Of a DNA stretch of 64,000 nucleotides, positions 35,262 through 47,487 are shown piece after piece (position 1 is the stretch's first letter; each line of letters begins with the position of its first letter). The stretch comes from Malania oleifera. Lineage: Eukaryota > Streptophyta > Magnoliopsida > Santalales > Ximeniaceae. The position numbers and the translations under genes are program-made. Under the pieces are notes generated by a model. The model saw nothing but the letters and a program-made list of their open reading frames with translations. It was not told where the DNA came from and did not search any database. The DNA lies in NCBI RefSeq assembly GCF_029873635.1, contig NC_080418.1, positions 16,019,388 through 16,083,387 on the forward strand, read 5' to 3'.

Positions 35262-37687
35262 TGTAACGCCCCGAACCCATAAACCTGATCCTTTGTGTTA
35301 TACCTGATTAAATCCTTATATTCCATAAACAAATCCATACATATGCAGCGGAAAACATAACTATGATTCTCAATCGTAATAATAAATAATACCAGAGTTT
35401 ACTATTTCTATCCATAATCCATAAATAACCATTTATCACCTATATTCTCATATATACAAATATCTCCAAAAATATTCAATATTCACAATCATCAGTATGT
35501 TTCACAACTATCCATAAAATCCAAAAAACTTAAAACATAAAACGTAAAACATAACTTATATACATCCTAAATATCATCAAAATGTTTTTACCCTTCCTCT
35601 TTCTAGAAACCCTAAAAATGCTTTCAATCTCGAGCTTCTCTAAACTCGTTTACATGTGGTCCTGAAAAGATAAATTTGTAATCGGGTAAGACACATCTTA
35701 GTAAGGGAAAAAAACAATATATATCAAAACAACGTGTGGTCCACATGAGATTGTAAATAACATTTTAACATCATTTTCAAACCATTATCATATATTCTGA
35801 AATCATTTTCTGAATCCTATCAAGCACAAGCAATTATTTACCCTTGAGATTACCCAAGGATAGGGGTGATTACCCGTCTATACAAGTAGCACCCCTCTGC
35901 CTTGATACATTAGGCAACCCAAATGTCACAACTGAAGCATACTAGGGCACTTACCTTACTCAGTAGGCCTCAAGTGATAAATTAATCTCGTACTCACACA
36001 ATTCATACAAAGTTTACCAGTGAAGGCCCCTAAGAATAAGGAAATCTACTCGCCCATATAAGTAGTTTCCCTCTGCCCTAGTGTGTTATGCAGCCTACTG
36101 CTACATCTGATACTACTAGTGCACTCACCTTTCTCAACAAGCCCTCAAGCGAAGATTTTGCCCCGCCCTAGCGTAACATATTTTACTAGCATAAATACTT
36201 GATAATACCATAATACATTATTCTGTCTGTCATTATTCAACCATCCATAATTGTTCATGTTCATAACTTTAGCATTTCTTGGCATTTTACTTTACGTAAT
36301 CTTCAACATTTTACATCGTTCATATTTCACGTTTCCTATCCATTTCATTCACATTTCCATTTCATTTATTTTCATTTCATTCATTCATACTACAACTCCT
36401 TTTAGTTGTACATTAGTTAGTCCACATAGAAATGCGCTAGAATCTGCTAAAACGACTCCTTTTAGCTGTCATCAATTAGTTTACAAGTCCTTCTAACTAT
36501 CATTGCATACATTGTTGCATTATCAAACACAAGCAACATGGTCCTTATAGAATTTCATTATCAATGCATTTCTTACATAGCATCTATCTCATATATATAA
36601 CATACGTTTTACCTAACATTACTATCTACTCATGCCACATAGTTTTGCTGAAAAATTCATACATTACCTATAAAATAAGCCAACCAACATTTAACGTTTA
36701 TTTACTGAAAATATACCTTCATTTCTTACATAATTATCCTGAAATACTTTCCACTTTCATCAGTTCATTTTCACATATACATAGCTAAATAAGTAGCCTT
36801 AAGCTCAGAAAACATAATTTACATGGTTGACATTTTATACTCATATGAAAACATATATACATATATATAACTTAGTCCATTTCATTTAATTCATGAAAAC
36901 CTGATTTAATATATAAATTTCCCCTTTACCTAAATCCTTGAATTTCACTGACAGGAATCCCACACAGATGCCCGCGGCGCTCACCAGGACCTTGGTTCAA
37001 AAACCCTAGTTTAATTAAATAATCCCAAATAAACCACTATTTCTACATTTTCTCAACTTAATAACCTTAAATAAACTTATAAAAACCCAAAACCAAGAAC
37101 TCAGGCCCTTTCCTCAACTTGGGAGTGTTTCCCAAAAAGCTCAGTTTAAGAAACTGATCTGCTAGATGTGTAGAGAATCTTCCCTATAATACCATAGCGA
37201 CTTCCATTTAGCGATTCGGGCTGAATCCAGGCCGATTTCTTAGAGAGAATTAAGAGAGATGATTTTAGAGGGAGAGAAAAAAATGAAAATTAATTTTTTT
37301 CGCAAAAAATTAACCTTAGATCTTTATATACTCGTCCTTGCCATGTGGACTCGTCGATGAGAAGATAGGACTCGTCGACGAACTGCTAAAGAACACTCGT
37401 TGATAAGGCCGTGAGTTCGTCGACGAGTTTCAGAACAGACAAAATCCTCTCGATTAATCCTCGTCGACGAGACATACTTACTCGGCGACGAGGCTCACAA
37501 CATCACTCTTCGACAAGAAAATCCTGCTCGTCGACGAGCACCTGTTTGTACCCTTTTACAATTTCTTTTCCCTTTTTTTTTTTCTAAAATTTCCTTTTCC
37601 CCTATTTTCCTTTATTCCTTATTTATCTTTTTTTAATCTATTATTTTCCCTAATTATTTTATCATTAAAATTTTTCGGGTCATTACA
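35262..37687 (-). mobile_element. Solo LTR 5 (2,426 bp)
   Basis: Ends TGTAACGCCCCG...CGGGTCATTACA on the plus strand. The flanks CACTT (35257-35261) and TGCTT (37688-37692) are both one transition from CGCTT, the sequence of the empty site in a sister LTR (16277-16281 region). They are explained as a CpG-decayed target duplication. The LTR is minus-strand, with TATA at 37322-37330 and the palindrome cluster at 37345-37545. No internal region. Confidence 0.82.
37322..37545 (-). promoter_or_regulatory. Palindrome cluster plus TATA box of LTR 5
   Basis: About eight copies of CTCGTCGACGAG-type motifs (for example at 37373-37382, 37413-37425, 37460-37472 and 37528-37540). Several are perfect 12-bp palindromes. 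They lie upstream (minus strand) of TATATAAAGA at 37322-37330. Confidence 0.65.
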
Positions 37688-37748
37688 TGCTTAGACAAGG
37701 TTTTTCTTAGGCATCAAACATGGTGTTAGCTTTGGTGTATTCCCAAGA

Positions 37749-37772
37749 GGGGGGGGGGGGGGGGGGGGGGGG
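37749..37772. repeat. G homopolymer (24 bases)
   Basis: An unbroken G24 lies 26 bp inside the LTR 6 terminus. The sister LTR has only a short CCCCC at the same place (63191-63195). It is either local expansion or an assembly artefact. Confidence 0.8.
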
Positions 37773-38428
37773 ATTGGAATTTTAAACTTTCTTCCTAGTA
37801 TGCAATTCCAAATGCACTGATAAATATAGTATATGGAAATTTAAATTATGCGCATTATTCACACAATAACATACATGTGCTGTAAATGTAAAGTGCAGAA
37901 ATATGAACTAGGCACACGATGTGTTATCAGGGTTCGGCCAACTGTGCCTACATCCCCGCCTTTAACTCGCAAGCCCGAGGATTACACTATAAGCTCACTT
38001 AAAGGTGGAGCGGCACCGATTACAACCAAGTCAATTACTATAGGGTTGATCTCAACCTTAACTAGGTCAATTAGCAGGGCTGACCTCAACCTACACGCCT
38101 TAACAGGATGATGCACCTAACTTTCCTAACCGGGTTTAAGCCAATCCGGGACTATTCCAGGGCTAGTCTCCATCTTCAGGCTCGTGCCTGAAAATACAAC
38201 ATATTGAAATACAATCAACGGTACAGTGATTATGCTTTCATGTAAAGCAGATATGTACCTAGTTACGCGTAATCACATACACCACAATCTGACTTAATAA
38301 GTAAGGTCAGTGTGGTCTAAATAGTTCAACTCTCAAATGTATTTTCTATCAATGTATTTGGTGCAATCACAACAATCTTTGTATACAAGATGTATTCAAT
38401 CTAAGTGCTCAAACAAAGATATTTACCA

Positions 38429-38474
<46 letters not shown>

Positions 38475-38985
38475 GAAGCTCTAGCAATGTATAAGTTTGG
38501 TTTGCAAAGCGAGTTTAATCTTTGTATTCAACTAGAGATATAAATCAATGAATACTGCAACAAATATTTTTCTCACACAAACAAATATATCTTTAAAGAT
38601 TTATCAAGATAATGCACACTAGATATTTGAAAGTATTTTAAAAATATTTTGCAATCAAAAACAAATACAATTTTCTCAAGATGTTGCAATGAAGGTGCAA
38701 TCTTAAAAGATCTATCAAAGTCTTCTTAGGATAGACTTATTAACAAAGTCCCCTAAGAATCCTTAAGGTTTAGCTCTTAATAAAAATAAATAAATCAATT
38801 CAAAGATAGGAGAGCAAACCTATCAGGACAAACACTCAAATCCAACTTACAAATGATGTAGGCAATATGGGAAGGTAAGATTGAGTGTGTGGAGCTTGGA
38901 AATGAGTATCATAGGGTTTTGGATTTTCAAAGAATTTTCCCTAATCAAATCTTATAATCTCTTGCTAATCTTAACAAATGATGGG

Positions 38986-39515
38986 TTATATATAGACATT
39001 GGAAGAATTATAGCCGTTAGGACATGTAGGGTATTATTAATATTGTTTAAGATTATTTTAACCTTTTTTAACCTTATTCAAAAATGTTTAACCGCGGTAA
39101 AAATCAGGGCAACCTGAGAGGTCCAGTTGACTAGAACCATTTCGGTCAACCAAAGTTCATATGATTCGGTCGACCAGGACACTTTTGAACTGAAGACTTG
39201 GTCGACCGAAAGTGCCTGGCCAAAGGCGATTTTCCATTTTACCAAGGTTCGGTCGACCAGACCATTTTTGAACTGAATGGTTCGGTCGACCAGACCGTTG
39301 GGATTTCTCCCGAGGACCCTTGATCGACCAGGTAGTTGGTGTACAAATTTAGCTCGGTCGACTAGATGGTCAATATGTTGAACTCAGGGGGTTTCGGTCG
39401 ACCAAGGGATTTGAACTAAACTGGTTCGGTCGATCAGAACCTTGGTCAACTGTTAAATCAGACCTGTTTTGGTTTACCAGGATAGAATGAACTGCCTTGG
39501 TCGGTCGACCAAAAG
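38986..39515 (-). promoter_or_regulatory. TTCGGTCGACCGAA cluster plus TATA box of LTR 6
   Basis: About ten copies of a TTCGGTCGACC(A/G)AA motif lie between 39120 and 39515, in both palindromic and half-decayed forms. On the minus strand they lie upstream of TATATATA at 38986-38994. The core GTCGAC is shared with the TCGTCGACGA families, but the flanks differ. Confidence 0.65.
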
Positions 39516-40145
39516 TGCACAATGTGTGCATTTTGGTCCTATTATGACTTACACAAACCCCATTCAAGTGCCTAACATTCATAGGTGCAATGGTGTGTGT
39601 CCAAGGGTTATTTATGTCCAATTAAAGACACCGAAAAAGTCCGGTGTCGATCGTCCTTCGGTCAAACGAAGGGTAAACCCTAAGGTCATTCTAAGGTCAC
39701 TTTTAGTTTACAGTTGGTTTGAGCTTACGTAATAAATCATGCATGTGATGTGTGAGAGCTTATTACAAACCAAACCCTATTTACTATTACAGACCTCTGA
39801 ATAAATATAAAATACAGTACAAATAGAGATTAGGTCTTTAACTTCACTTTCTCTTTGTGCATTATGATTTGCCAATTTGAGTTCCTGCACATAACTTCAA
39901 ACACCCATTAGATACAATGAGTATGTGCATTAATCAAAACCGGACTTGACCTATAAGGTCAACACATGAAATCAAAGATCCTAACAGAGAAACACTTTCG
40001 TATTGACGCTAGCTTAATGATTATTTTTATTATTTTATTTTTATATTAGGGCAGTACGTGGAAGTAAATAACCGATTAATGTTTTCATATATTATATTAT
40101 TATGTTTTATTAATATATATATATTTTTGGGGTCATCACATTCTT

Positions 40146-40271
40146 ATCATTGGGTGGCATAGGCCCAATGTAGACGATTGGAAAAAAGAGAGAGAAGAAT
40201 ATATATTTCTTCATGAAAGGAAACATCTTCTGAAAAACATCTATTTTGAATAGATTCATTTTTTATAATAA
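40146..40271. other. Spacer
   Basis: Short AT-rich sequence between solo LTR 4 and a MITE-like repeat; nothing recognised. Confidence 0.4.
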
Positions 40272-40585
40272 GGTTACGTTTGGTTTGTAGAATATCTATT
40301 CCTAAGAATAGATTAAGTTTGGTAGGTTAGTTAAAATTAGTTATACAAAAAATTTATGTTGTTATTATTAAAAATAATAATAATATAAAACATTTTATGG
40401 GTCCATAATGAAAAATAGATAATGAATAATTACTTTCAAATTTCATCGTAGGGATATGCTTATTTCTTTCTTATTATATGTTGAGTTAAATAATTATGAA
40501 TAAGGAATAACTATTTACTTGATTTCCAAAATATAAACTATATTTTATCTTATTTCAATGAATAATTATTTCGCCAAACCGAGCC
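40272..40585. repeat. MITE-like element
   Basis: About 314 bp with 12-bp imperfect terminal inverted repeats (GGTTACGTTTGG and, inverted, GGCTCGGTTTGG) and internal GAATA...TATTC symmetry. It is AT-rich and non-coding. No matching target duplication was found, so the class (hAT-like or other) is uncertain. A partial relative lies near 30715-30850. Confidence 0.4.
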
Positions 40586-41009
40586 AAGAGAATAAAATTG
40601 CAAAAATAAAAGGTGCTATTTTCAAAAATTGAGAAGACAAATCAAAATTTGATGGGTGAAACATTCTAAAAAGTAGAAATCCTAAAACATTAAGATTAAT
40701 CTCTTTAATTATATTATATTATTTTATGAAAACTAGAAGGTTAAAATTGATGTAACAATGTTTAGTTATTATCTTTCACCATTTTGTTAATTATTATTTT
40801 AAAATTATGTTTTCTGTTTAGTAAATAATATATTTTAGGAGAAAAGATAGGCACCTCCCTTGAAATTTCAAAAATTACACTCACCTTTTTTGAGATTTTA
40901 AAAATTCTATACACAAACTTAGTACTTAATTTTGAGATAATTATACATCTTCTTAGCTTGTCACTATGTCAAATATAGAAGCAAATTATGTTTTTCTTTG
41001 GTAAACTTT

Positions 41010-41321
41010 AGGCACCATTTGGAACTAAGAAAATATTAGGAAAAGGAAAGAAAAATATCAAAAAATCCATCTTCATATTTGATTATCAAGAAAAATGAGA
41101 AACGAAGTAAAAAATATACCAAATTTATGAACAAAATTTTAATTTTATACATCATTAATATTTATTTATTTTTTCTAATTTTTATTCATATTAAAATAAA
41201 TTTTTATTTTTGATAATATTTAATAGAGAAGAAAAATATAAGAGAAAATGAGTTTTCTCCTTATTTTCCTTTTATTTCCTTTTCTTTCTCTACGTAAAAT
41301 CCTTGATTCAAATGGACTCTG
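41010..41321. repeat. MITE-like element with long imperfect inverted arms
   Basis: The ends (GGCACCATTTGGAAC and, inverted, AGAGTCCATTTGAATC) share CCATTTG. The arms are complementary in A/G-rich versus T/C-rich stretches (GGAAAAGGAAAGAAAA against TTTCCTTTTCTTTC). Non-coding. Flanking duplications were not resolved. Confidence 0.35.
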
Positions 41322-42439
41322 AGGAAAAGTTTGTGAAAATTTTAATAGAGAGATTTTTAAATTTTTTAAAATTTTCCTTTATATTTTTGCATACTCAAAT
41401 GTGAAAAAAGTTTGTATTTTTTTTTTAATTTTGTAAAAGAACTTAAAAAGGTAAAATAATGTCTTTTCCTTTATATTTTGCATACTCAAAAGTGGAGGAC
41501 AACAAGTGTGATGGCCCCTAAGGCTTGGTGATGGTGACTTCATACTTAACCTAAAGGGACTGCTCAACCTCACAAAATGCCATTCAAAAATAAATAAAGG
41601 TGATAATTGATTAGTCAAGGTAATTAAAATGTCAATCACATGAACATCATGCTTCAATAATATATAAAGTGGATGGATGTTTGGCACATATGACCCTAAA
41701 TATCTTTCTTAAAATAATTTTTTATGGGTATCTTAACTCCCAACTATCATTACTATTTTTCACTAATAGAATTAATACGACAAAAGAAGATATTTTTCAG
41801 AGATGTGATAAAAAAAATAATAGCCTCCTCTGAGATTTTAAAATTTTGATAAACCTTTTTTAAAGTTTAAAAAAATCTCACAAATCTCTTTTGAAATTCG
41901 TTAAAAAGACATAAACTTCTCAATATATTCTACAAAGAGACAGATCTTTTGAAAACTGTAAGTATCCTAAAAATCAAATATCAAAATAAATATATAGTAT
42001 TTTTAAAACTTCAAAAAAGGTACATTAAATTTTTGAAACATTAAAAAAAAAGTCTCTATCTTTTTCCCAAGCCGTTTCGATTGAGGATGAGAATATTGAG
42101 CCTTTTTCTATGTAGTATAATTACTCATTCAATTTTGAATTTAGCATATGGTTTTGTAAATATTCATCACAATGAAATAGAAAAACACAGGGAAAATGGA
42201 AATAAGAAAAACTAGATACATGGAAAATGAAAAAAAAATTGAATACATTGAAAATGGAAAAAAAAAATAGAAAAGGAAAAAAAATGAAACAAAAAATTCA
42301 ATGGGCCAACATCTTCATCTTTAAAGCAGCGCACAAAATGACAATTAGACATATGGGAAATTATACAATTAAACATGTGAGTGAAATCAGATTTTAAGGC
42401 AAATATAATTGGATCAGTTCAGTTTAAATTTGATTGATC
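41322..42439. other. AT-rich non-coding region
   Basis: The segments at 40850-40990 and 41790-42060 share TTTGAGATTTTAAAA-type phrases and may be halves of one dispersed repeat. A run of A-rich imperfect repeats (GGAAAATGGAAAAA) lies at 42190-42290. No gene is recognised. Confidence 0.4.
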
Positions 42440-43506
42440 AAATTAGAATTAATTGAATTGTTCTCCCAGGCCTATAAATGGTGAGCTTCAGAAGGGATAT
42501 GAGAGGTGAAAAAAGAATTGCTCACTGAAGAAAGAGTAAGGAGAAAATTTAAGAGAGAAATATTAGGAGAGCTTGAGGTTCGAAGGAGAAAAGTAAAAGG
42601 TTGAAGGAAAGGTGGTTGAGTGATTGAGACTAGAGAAATCGAGGAAGGTTAAATATTGAAAGGCAAAAGGGCAAAAGCAATAAAGATATTGACAATGGAG
42701 ACTCAAAATAGTAGACTTGAAGATTGGAAGAGTTAGAAGACAAAGTTTGGATCTTTGAATTCCTTTTAGTTATGTTTCAATTTATTGGATAATTAAAATT
42801 GCAGAATTTTAAGTTCAAAATTTTGTAATTTGAATATGAGTAGAATTTTAAAGCAAAAATCAACTTGATCTAAAAGGAAAAAAGCCTAAGAATTTCCTCG
42901 AAAGTCACTAAACAAATTTGGATAGTCCTAGGTCTGAAAGCCTAGACCCAAATTTGGATCCGCTAGACCCGAATGCCCATAATCTGGGACTTGGGGTCCA
43001 AGACAGGTGACCAAAATACCCAGTTTAGATTTGAATTGGAACCATGACCCAGGTCAACTTTGACCTCTGTCCATTGACCCTTTCACTATGAGAACCTACT
43101 GGACTCTGTAACCAGACACAACCCAATTAGGCCATATTGAATTGACCCATTCATAAACCCAAAACAAATTCCTTTGGGTTCGAACCTGTTGGCGGGGCCT
43201 CATTTGATTTAATTAGCCATAATTAAATTAAGCCCAGAGCCCAACAACCCATGAAGCCCAATTGGGCTCGACTCAGATAAAATTCAATAGCCCAAACCCG
43301 ATTTAGCCTTGAGTTGCACCTTCCCTAAAGCCTAATTGGGTTTACTTTAAAACCAGCCCAATCTTAGATCTAGGCCCAACCTAAAATATACTAGACCCAT
43401 TTACACATTGAGCCTATTTGGGCTCAACCCAATTGGCCAAGCCTCATTTAATTAAATTCAACCCATTTACAAAGTCCAACCAAAGCCCGACCCAATTGAC
43501 CAAGCT
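42440..43506. repeat. LTR-like remnant with AGCCCAATTGGGCT motifs
   Basis: A TATA-like CCTATAAATGG (about 42473) is followed by a purine-rich leader-like stretch. Further right (43110-43500) are repeated near-palindromes on the pattern AGCCCAATTGGGCTC (43113, 43253, 43330, 43415, 43428 and 43490). Ends and duplications cannot be set, so the LTR reading is tentative. Confidence 0.4.
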
Positions 43507-43562
43507 TGTTGGCTTTTTGAGTCCTATCCTAGTTTTGATGTTGACAAAGCATAAGGATCTTA
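43507..43562 (+). repeat. Start of a family E-like LTR, cut by element H
   Basis: TGTTGGCTTTTTGAG...CTATCCTAGTTTTGATGTTGAC resembles the family E LTR starts at 46233 and 61141 (TGTTGACC...CCTATTTTGATG). It is interrupted after 56 bp by the LTR of element H. Confidence 0.5.
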
Positions 43563-43857
43563 TATAGTAGCCCGAACTATGGAAATAAAGAAATAAATAA
43601 AAGGGAAAAGAAAGAAATAGTTTGGTACAAGACCAAATCATCAACGGTTTGAGGAAGTCTCAACAGTTTGAGGAAGTCTTAGAAAATCGTCGACATTTTT
43701 CCTGTAGGGGCAAACAACCGATAGCATTATATAGGAAAACTAGGTTTGGTAAGTGGCCAAACTGTCGACGGTTTCAGGAAAACCGTTGACGATTTTCCTA
43801 CGGGTTGAGTTACTTAAGGGCTACGTAATGGTTTTTCTTTTTCATAACTCTCACAAC

Positions 43858-43914
43858 CCTCTCTCTCTCTCTCTCTAATTAGGGTTTTTGGAGACTCTCT
43901 CTCTCTCTCTCTTA

Positions 43915-43969
<55 letters not shown>
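43858..43969 (+). repeat. (CT)n tracts in LTR of element H
   Basis: Three CT-dinucleotide runs, the longest about 23 units. The same kind of tract follows the promoter in other LTRs here (7118, 51536 and 55706). Confidence 0.85.
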
Positions 43970-43971
<2 letters not shown>

Positions 43972-45598
43972 TTAAGCCCCTCGGATCACTCACAAGTGCT
44001 CCTTGATACTCTTCCCGACTTGTAGGTTGCTGATCCTCGGCGGATTCGAGCGGCTAGGTTTCATGGTTTCAAAGGTTTTAGGCAGTTTCTTCAAAAGCAA
44101 GTAAGAAGATTAGATTATGTTAGTTATTTTTGAAATATGAACTGATTAAATTCCAATATATGTTTATAGAAATGATATATTTGATTTTTTGAACGAATCA
44201 GACATATCAAAATGGTTGTTTTGACTTTTATACGTTTTTGGGGAAAACTAACGTGAATGGGTTGACATCTCCTATTTTCAGTAAAATGTATAGTTTGAGT
44301 TAAATTAAACCTTGGAGATGCGCATACCTCTGTTTTCAACAACTTGTATGTTTTGTAGACAATTTACTGTATTTATGATTTATTAGATAAAAATTATGTG
44401 GCATGAGAATAGTTTAGAATGACATAAATGAACAAAATGTTTTAACATATGTGACATAATATGATATGACGTCTATAAGCCGAGATGTGATATGACGACT
44501 ATAGGCTGAGATTTTAATACAACGACTAGATGCCGAGTTTGATATGCCGGTTTTATACCAAGACAGTATATGACATATATTTTATAGAATTATGAACAAC
44601 TTATGTTTTATACAATTTTATGAAAGTGAATACATGATTACAATTTTATTATGTAAATTGCCATATATGATTTAAGAACCCTGAGGATCAGATGTTATGT
44701 TATGAGCACGGTATTGTAGCTATGTGTTGGCAGTGAGTGCAATCACACAGGGATGGAAGTGTGATGCGGAATAGTCGATTTGTGGCCTGGGTAGAGTACG
44801 ACTCCCGATTTAGTTCTAGGGGACCACTCCAAATGTAGTTCCTGGTGACCCTCCTGATGCAATTCTGGGTATAAGGTAGGCACAATTGTACTTACTACCT
44901 TTTCCTGACTTAGTTATGATCGGCCGACCATATGCTAAGTCCAGCCTTCGGGCTGCACAACCCATCGTGGGGGGAAGCATGTCGATGGGAAAGCATGACG
45001 ATGCTACTTTAGCAGTATAAAGTGTTTTCTTTTATGCATATATGGGAAAATTTACTATTAATGGGCTATACTGAGCTGATGGTACATTATTAAGAAATTA
45101 TGTATTTTTAGTATTACAGATCAGTACAGTTTTAAAATGCCATTTCAGATACAGTTAAATAATGGAAGTTTTATATTCACAAGAAAACTCATATTAGCCA
45201 CACACTGATGATAGTCTAATCCACCTTATTGAGAAGTGTCTCACCCCAATATCCATCTCATTTTTCAGGTCCTGCAGGGAACCGTACCTAGTTTACTACA
45301 GGACTGAGATTAGACTTTTGGGAGTGGTAGACAGAGCTGGTGAGCCATCAGCTATTATGCTTGTTATTTTTGGGTTGTAAAATATTGACAAGTAGTCTTA
45401 TATATGTATTTTGGGACATTTAGAACTTTGGTAATGTGATTGAAGCATTTTTCTTCTTCTGTATGTTTTATATTTAGTAATGACAGGAACACCCAGTTTC
45501 CCTTGTTAGGGCGGGTTATGGCTTTATTGTATCAGAGATGTTTATTTTATTCACAAATAACACCCCGGGTCTGCTTTTGGGTTTGGGGGCATTACAAG

Positions 45599-45615
45599 TG
45601 GTATTAAAGCCTAGG
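45599..45615 (+). other. Primer-binding site of element H
   Basis: TGGTATTAAAGCCTAGG matches the complement of the initiator tRNA-Met 3' end (TGGTATCAGAGCC...) with a few transitions. It sits two bases after the LTR end. Confidence 0.78.
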
Positions 45616-46001
45616 TTGTTAGGTTTTGTAGACTATGTCAGATGATCTTACAAGAGTATAGGTTCAAATTAGGACGATGATAGGAATGGGTAGAATAGGA
45701 ATTTTGAGTTTTGCGTCGTAAGCCTCGAGACAGAAATCCCTTGACAAACTTCTGTGATTTTCTGAATCAGTCAATGGGTTCGAAAAACCACGATAATCCA
45801 TCAACGATTTTGTTTCCGAACGGAGGGGTAGAAACTTGAAAACTAGGATGGGAATATGAAATTGGCAGAGTATGTCGTAATTTAGAGGAGATGATTTAGG
45901 TCGGTACTTGAAATTTACTAAAGTGAGTCTTTTAGTATTATAATTGCATTAGACATGTTAGAATATTAAAATTCTAAAATCATCTTGGTTACCTCTTTAG
46001 G

Positions 46002-46232
46002 ATGGATCCTAAGGATAATAATACGAATAGCGGAGGAAACAGTAATGAAGGAATGTCAAATAAGGATGGCAATGATTCTACATTGGTGATTCGAGACTTC
46101 GCCCAGCAGTTCATGACCGAGGTTATGCAGAGTTCCAGGGGGCAAGACCGTCCCACCACTGAATTGGGGCGTACCATCGATCAGTTGACTCGTATGAGTC
46201 CTTCCACATTTACGGGAAGCGTTGACCCAATC
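46002..46232 (+). pseudogene. gypsy gag N terminus (77 codons), interrupted
   Basis: MDPKDNNTNSGG begins an open frame that reads VIRDFAQQFMTEVM and IDQLTRMSPSTFTGSVDP, the conserved N-terminal region of gag in long-LTR plant Ty3/gypsy elements (compatible with Tekay/Del-type chromoviruses, an inference). The frame is cut at 46232 by the start of a family E LTR. Homologous starts occur at 13854 (-), 53520 (-) and 60975 (-). Confidence 0.8.
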
Positions 46233-47487
46233 TGTTGACCTTACAAGACTTAACATCCTATTTTGATGCTAACAAGTAAAAGGAACCTAACATATTTGGT
46301 TAAGTAATGATATTTCAGGATTCAAGTTTTTGAAGCTCAAGAATATGTATACAAGGACGATCAAACGAAGCTTAAAGAACATTAAAGCAAGAATTCAAAG
46401 ATGATATTTTAAAGCTTGAAGAATATGAGAGAAAGCTTAAAAGTATATCAAAGCTTGAAGAAAAGCAAGAGAGACAAAAGAAAGTAAAGCAAAAGAGCTT
46501 AAAGAAAAAACAAGCATGAAGTCTCAAGCGCCAAGAATGTTCAAATTCCTAGAAGTCCCTATGTAAGTACTTCATATTTTAAATATCTTTTAAAATATTT
46601 TTGAAATTCTCTTAGGGTTGAATATGGACTTAGAGACTAGTTTTTTAAAACCCTAGAAAATATTTTTGACAAATCATATTAAGTCTTTCAAATTACAAAA
46701 GGGTTTAAAAATAAAAAATGAAAGTTTTTTAGAAAATGAGACTGGTCAGCCGACTGACCAGGACACACTAAGATTGGCTAGCCGACCGACAAAACACCAG
46801 AATGAATAAATCTGTTCAGCTGACTAACAGTTTAAACTAGAATCAGTCAGCTAGCAGACATGCCCAGCTGAATGACCATTTTGAACGTAGTTGAGTCAGC
46901 CGACTGATAATTTATGGGAATTAATTTTTGAACAGACAGAATGCTGTCAGCCACCTGTCCAGCTGACTGACTCTAAAAAATGAACTTTCTAGTCGCCTGT
47001 CTAGCTGACTGACTCCACAGGATTTGAGTTTTTAAACTCCAACAAGAAAATTCTAAAAATTAGTTTTTCAAATATGAATGTTATAAGAACTTAGTGGACA
47101 CTCCAAGTAATTTGGGGAACAAGGAAACAAATTCTAAAAAGTCTCTAAATATTGCCTTAATCCCAAAAAATTAATAACCAAGCAATCACATAGCACTCTA
47201 GTAATCAAACTCTCAATCTCTCTCAAAGTTCTCTGTTGCTCATACTCTTGTTGGGGGGAATTCATCTGAATTGCTGCTGAAACATCAACCTACGGTTCTC
47301 ATACTGAGTTTTATCAATCACTAAAAAAATCCTTGGTGATCTCTATACTTAAGCTTCAATTCTATTTCATATTGGTATTTAAATTCTTGAAGTACATAGT
47401 GCTGAATTTGTACTAATCTGCTCTGTTTTGAGAGTGTTCTTGTACGCAGTGTTTACTTCATATGTTTTGTAGTTCTTGGATGATTTG
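46233..47487 (+). mobile_element. Truncated family E LTR
   Basis: It starts TGTTGACCTTACAAGACTTAA like the LTR at 61141. It carries repeated GTCAGCTGAC/CAGCCGACTGACC motifs at 46742-47015. The 3' end is missing: at about 47487 the sequence passes directly into minus-strand integrase of element C. The end coordinate is approximate. Confidence 0.6.
46742..47015 (+). promoter_or_regulatory. GTCAGCTGAC-type palindrome cluster
   Basis: About eight to ten motif copies (CAGCCGACTGACC, CAGCTGACTGACT, CAGCTAGCAGAC and others) in the U3-like part of the truncated LTR. This is the place where sister LTRs carry other palindromes. Confidence 0.6.

Larger units (their letters stand above)
37724..39964 (-). 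mobile_element. Solo LTR 6, family E (2,241 bp)
   Basis: Ends TGTTAGCTTTGG...GGTCAACA on the plus strand. The target duplication is CATGG/CATGA (37719-37723 and 39965-39969), one transition apart. It shares a ~250-bp block (37910-38170) with the opposite-strand LTR at 61141-63220 (about 62820-63010). A minus-strand TATA box is at 38986-38994. A 24-base G run sits near its 3' terminus. No internal region. Confidence 0.82.
32498..40140 (-). mobile_element. Solo LTR 4, element-B family (about 2.1 kb plus three insertions)
   Basis: The perfect duplication TTCTT lies at 32493-32497 and 40141-40145. Ends TGTCATGCCCCG...GGGGTCATCACA and the internal order match the element B LTRs. It is interrupted by a hAT element (32908-33738), solo LTR 5 (35262-37687) and solo LTR 6 (37724-39964). 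Nothing internal to a retrotransposon lies between its ends, so it is a solo LTR. The conserved GGTTGTGCGGTTCGAAA block is at about 34011-34027. Confidence 0.85.
43563..46232 (+). mobile_element. Element H: gypsy fragment with 5' LTR, PBS and gag start
   Basis: 5' LTR at 43563-45596 (about 2.03 kb; the leading TG has become TA; it ends GGCATTACA). Two bases later comes a tRNA-iMet primer-binding site, then an untranslated leader, then gag from 46002. Everything after 46232 was displaced or removed by an LTR fragment. U3 carries AACCGTCGACGGTT-type palindromes (about 43645-43800), followed by long CT tracts at 43858-43969. The TATA box is degenerate. Confidence 0.78.
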
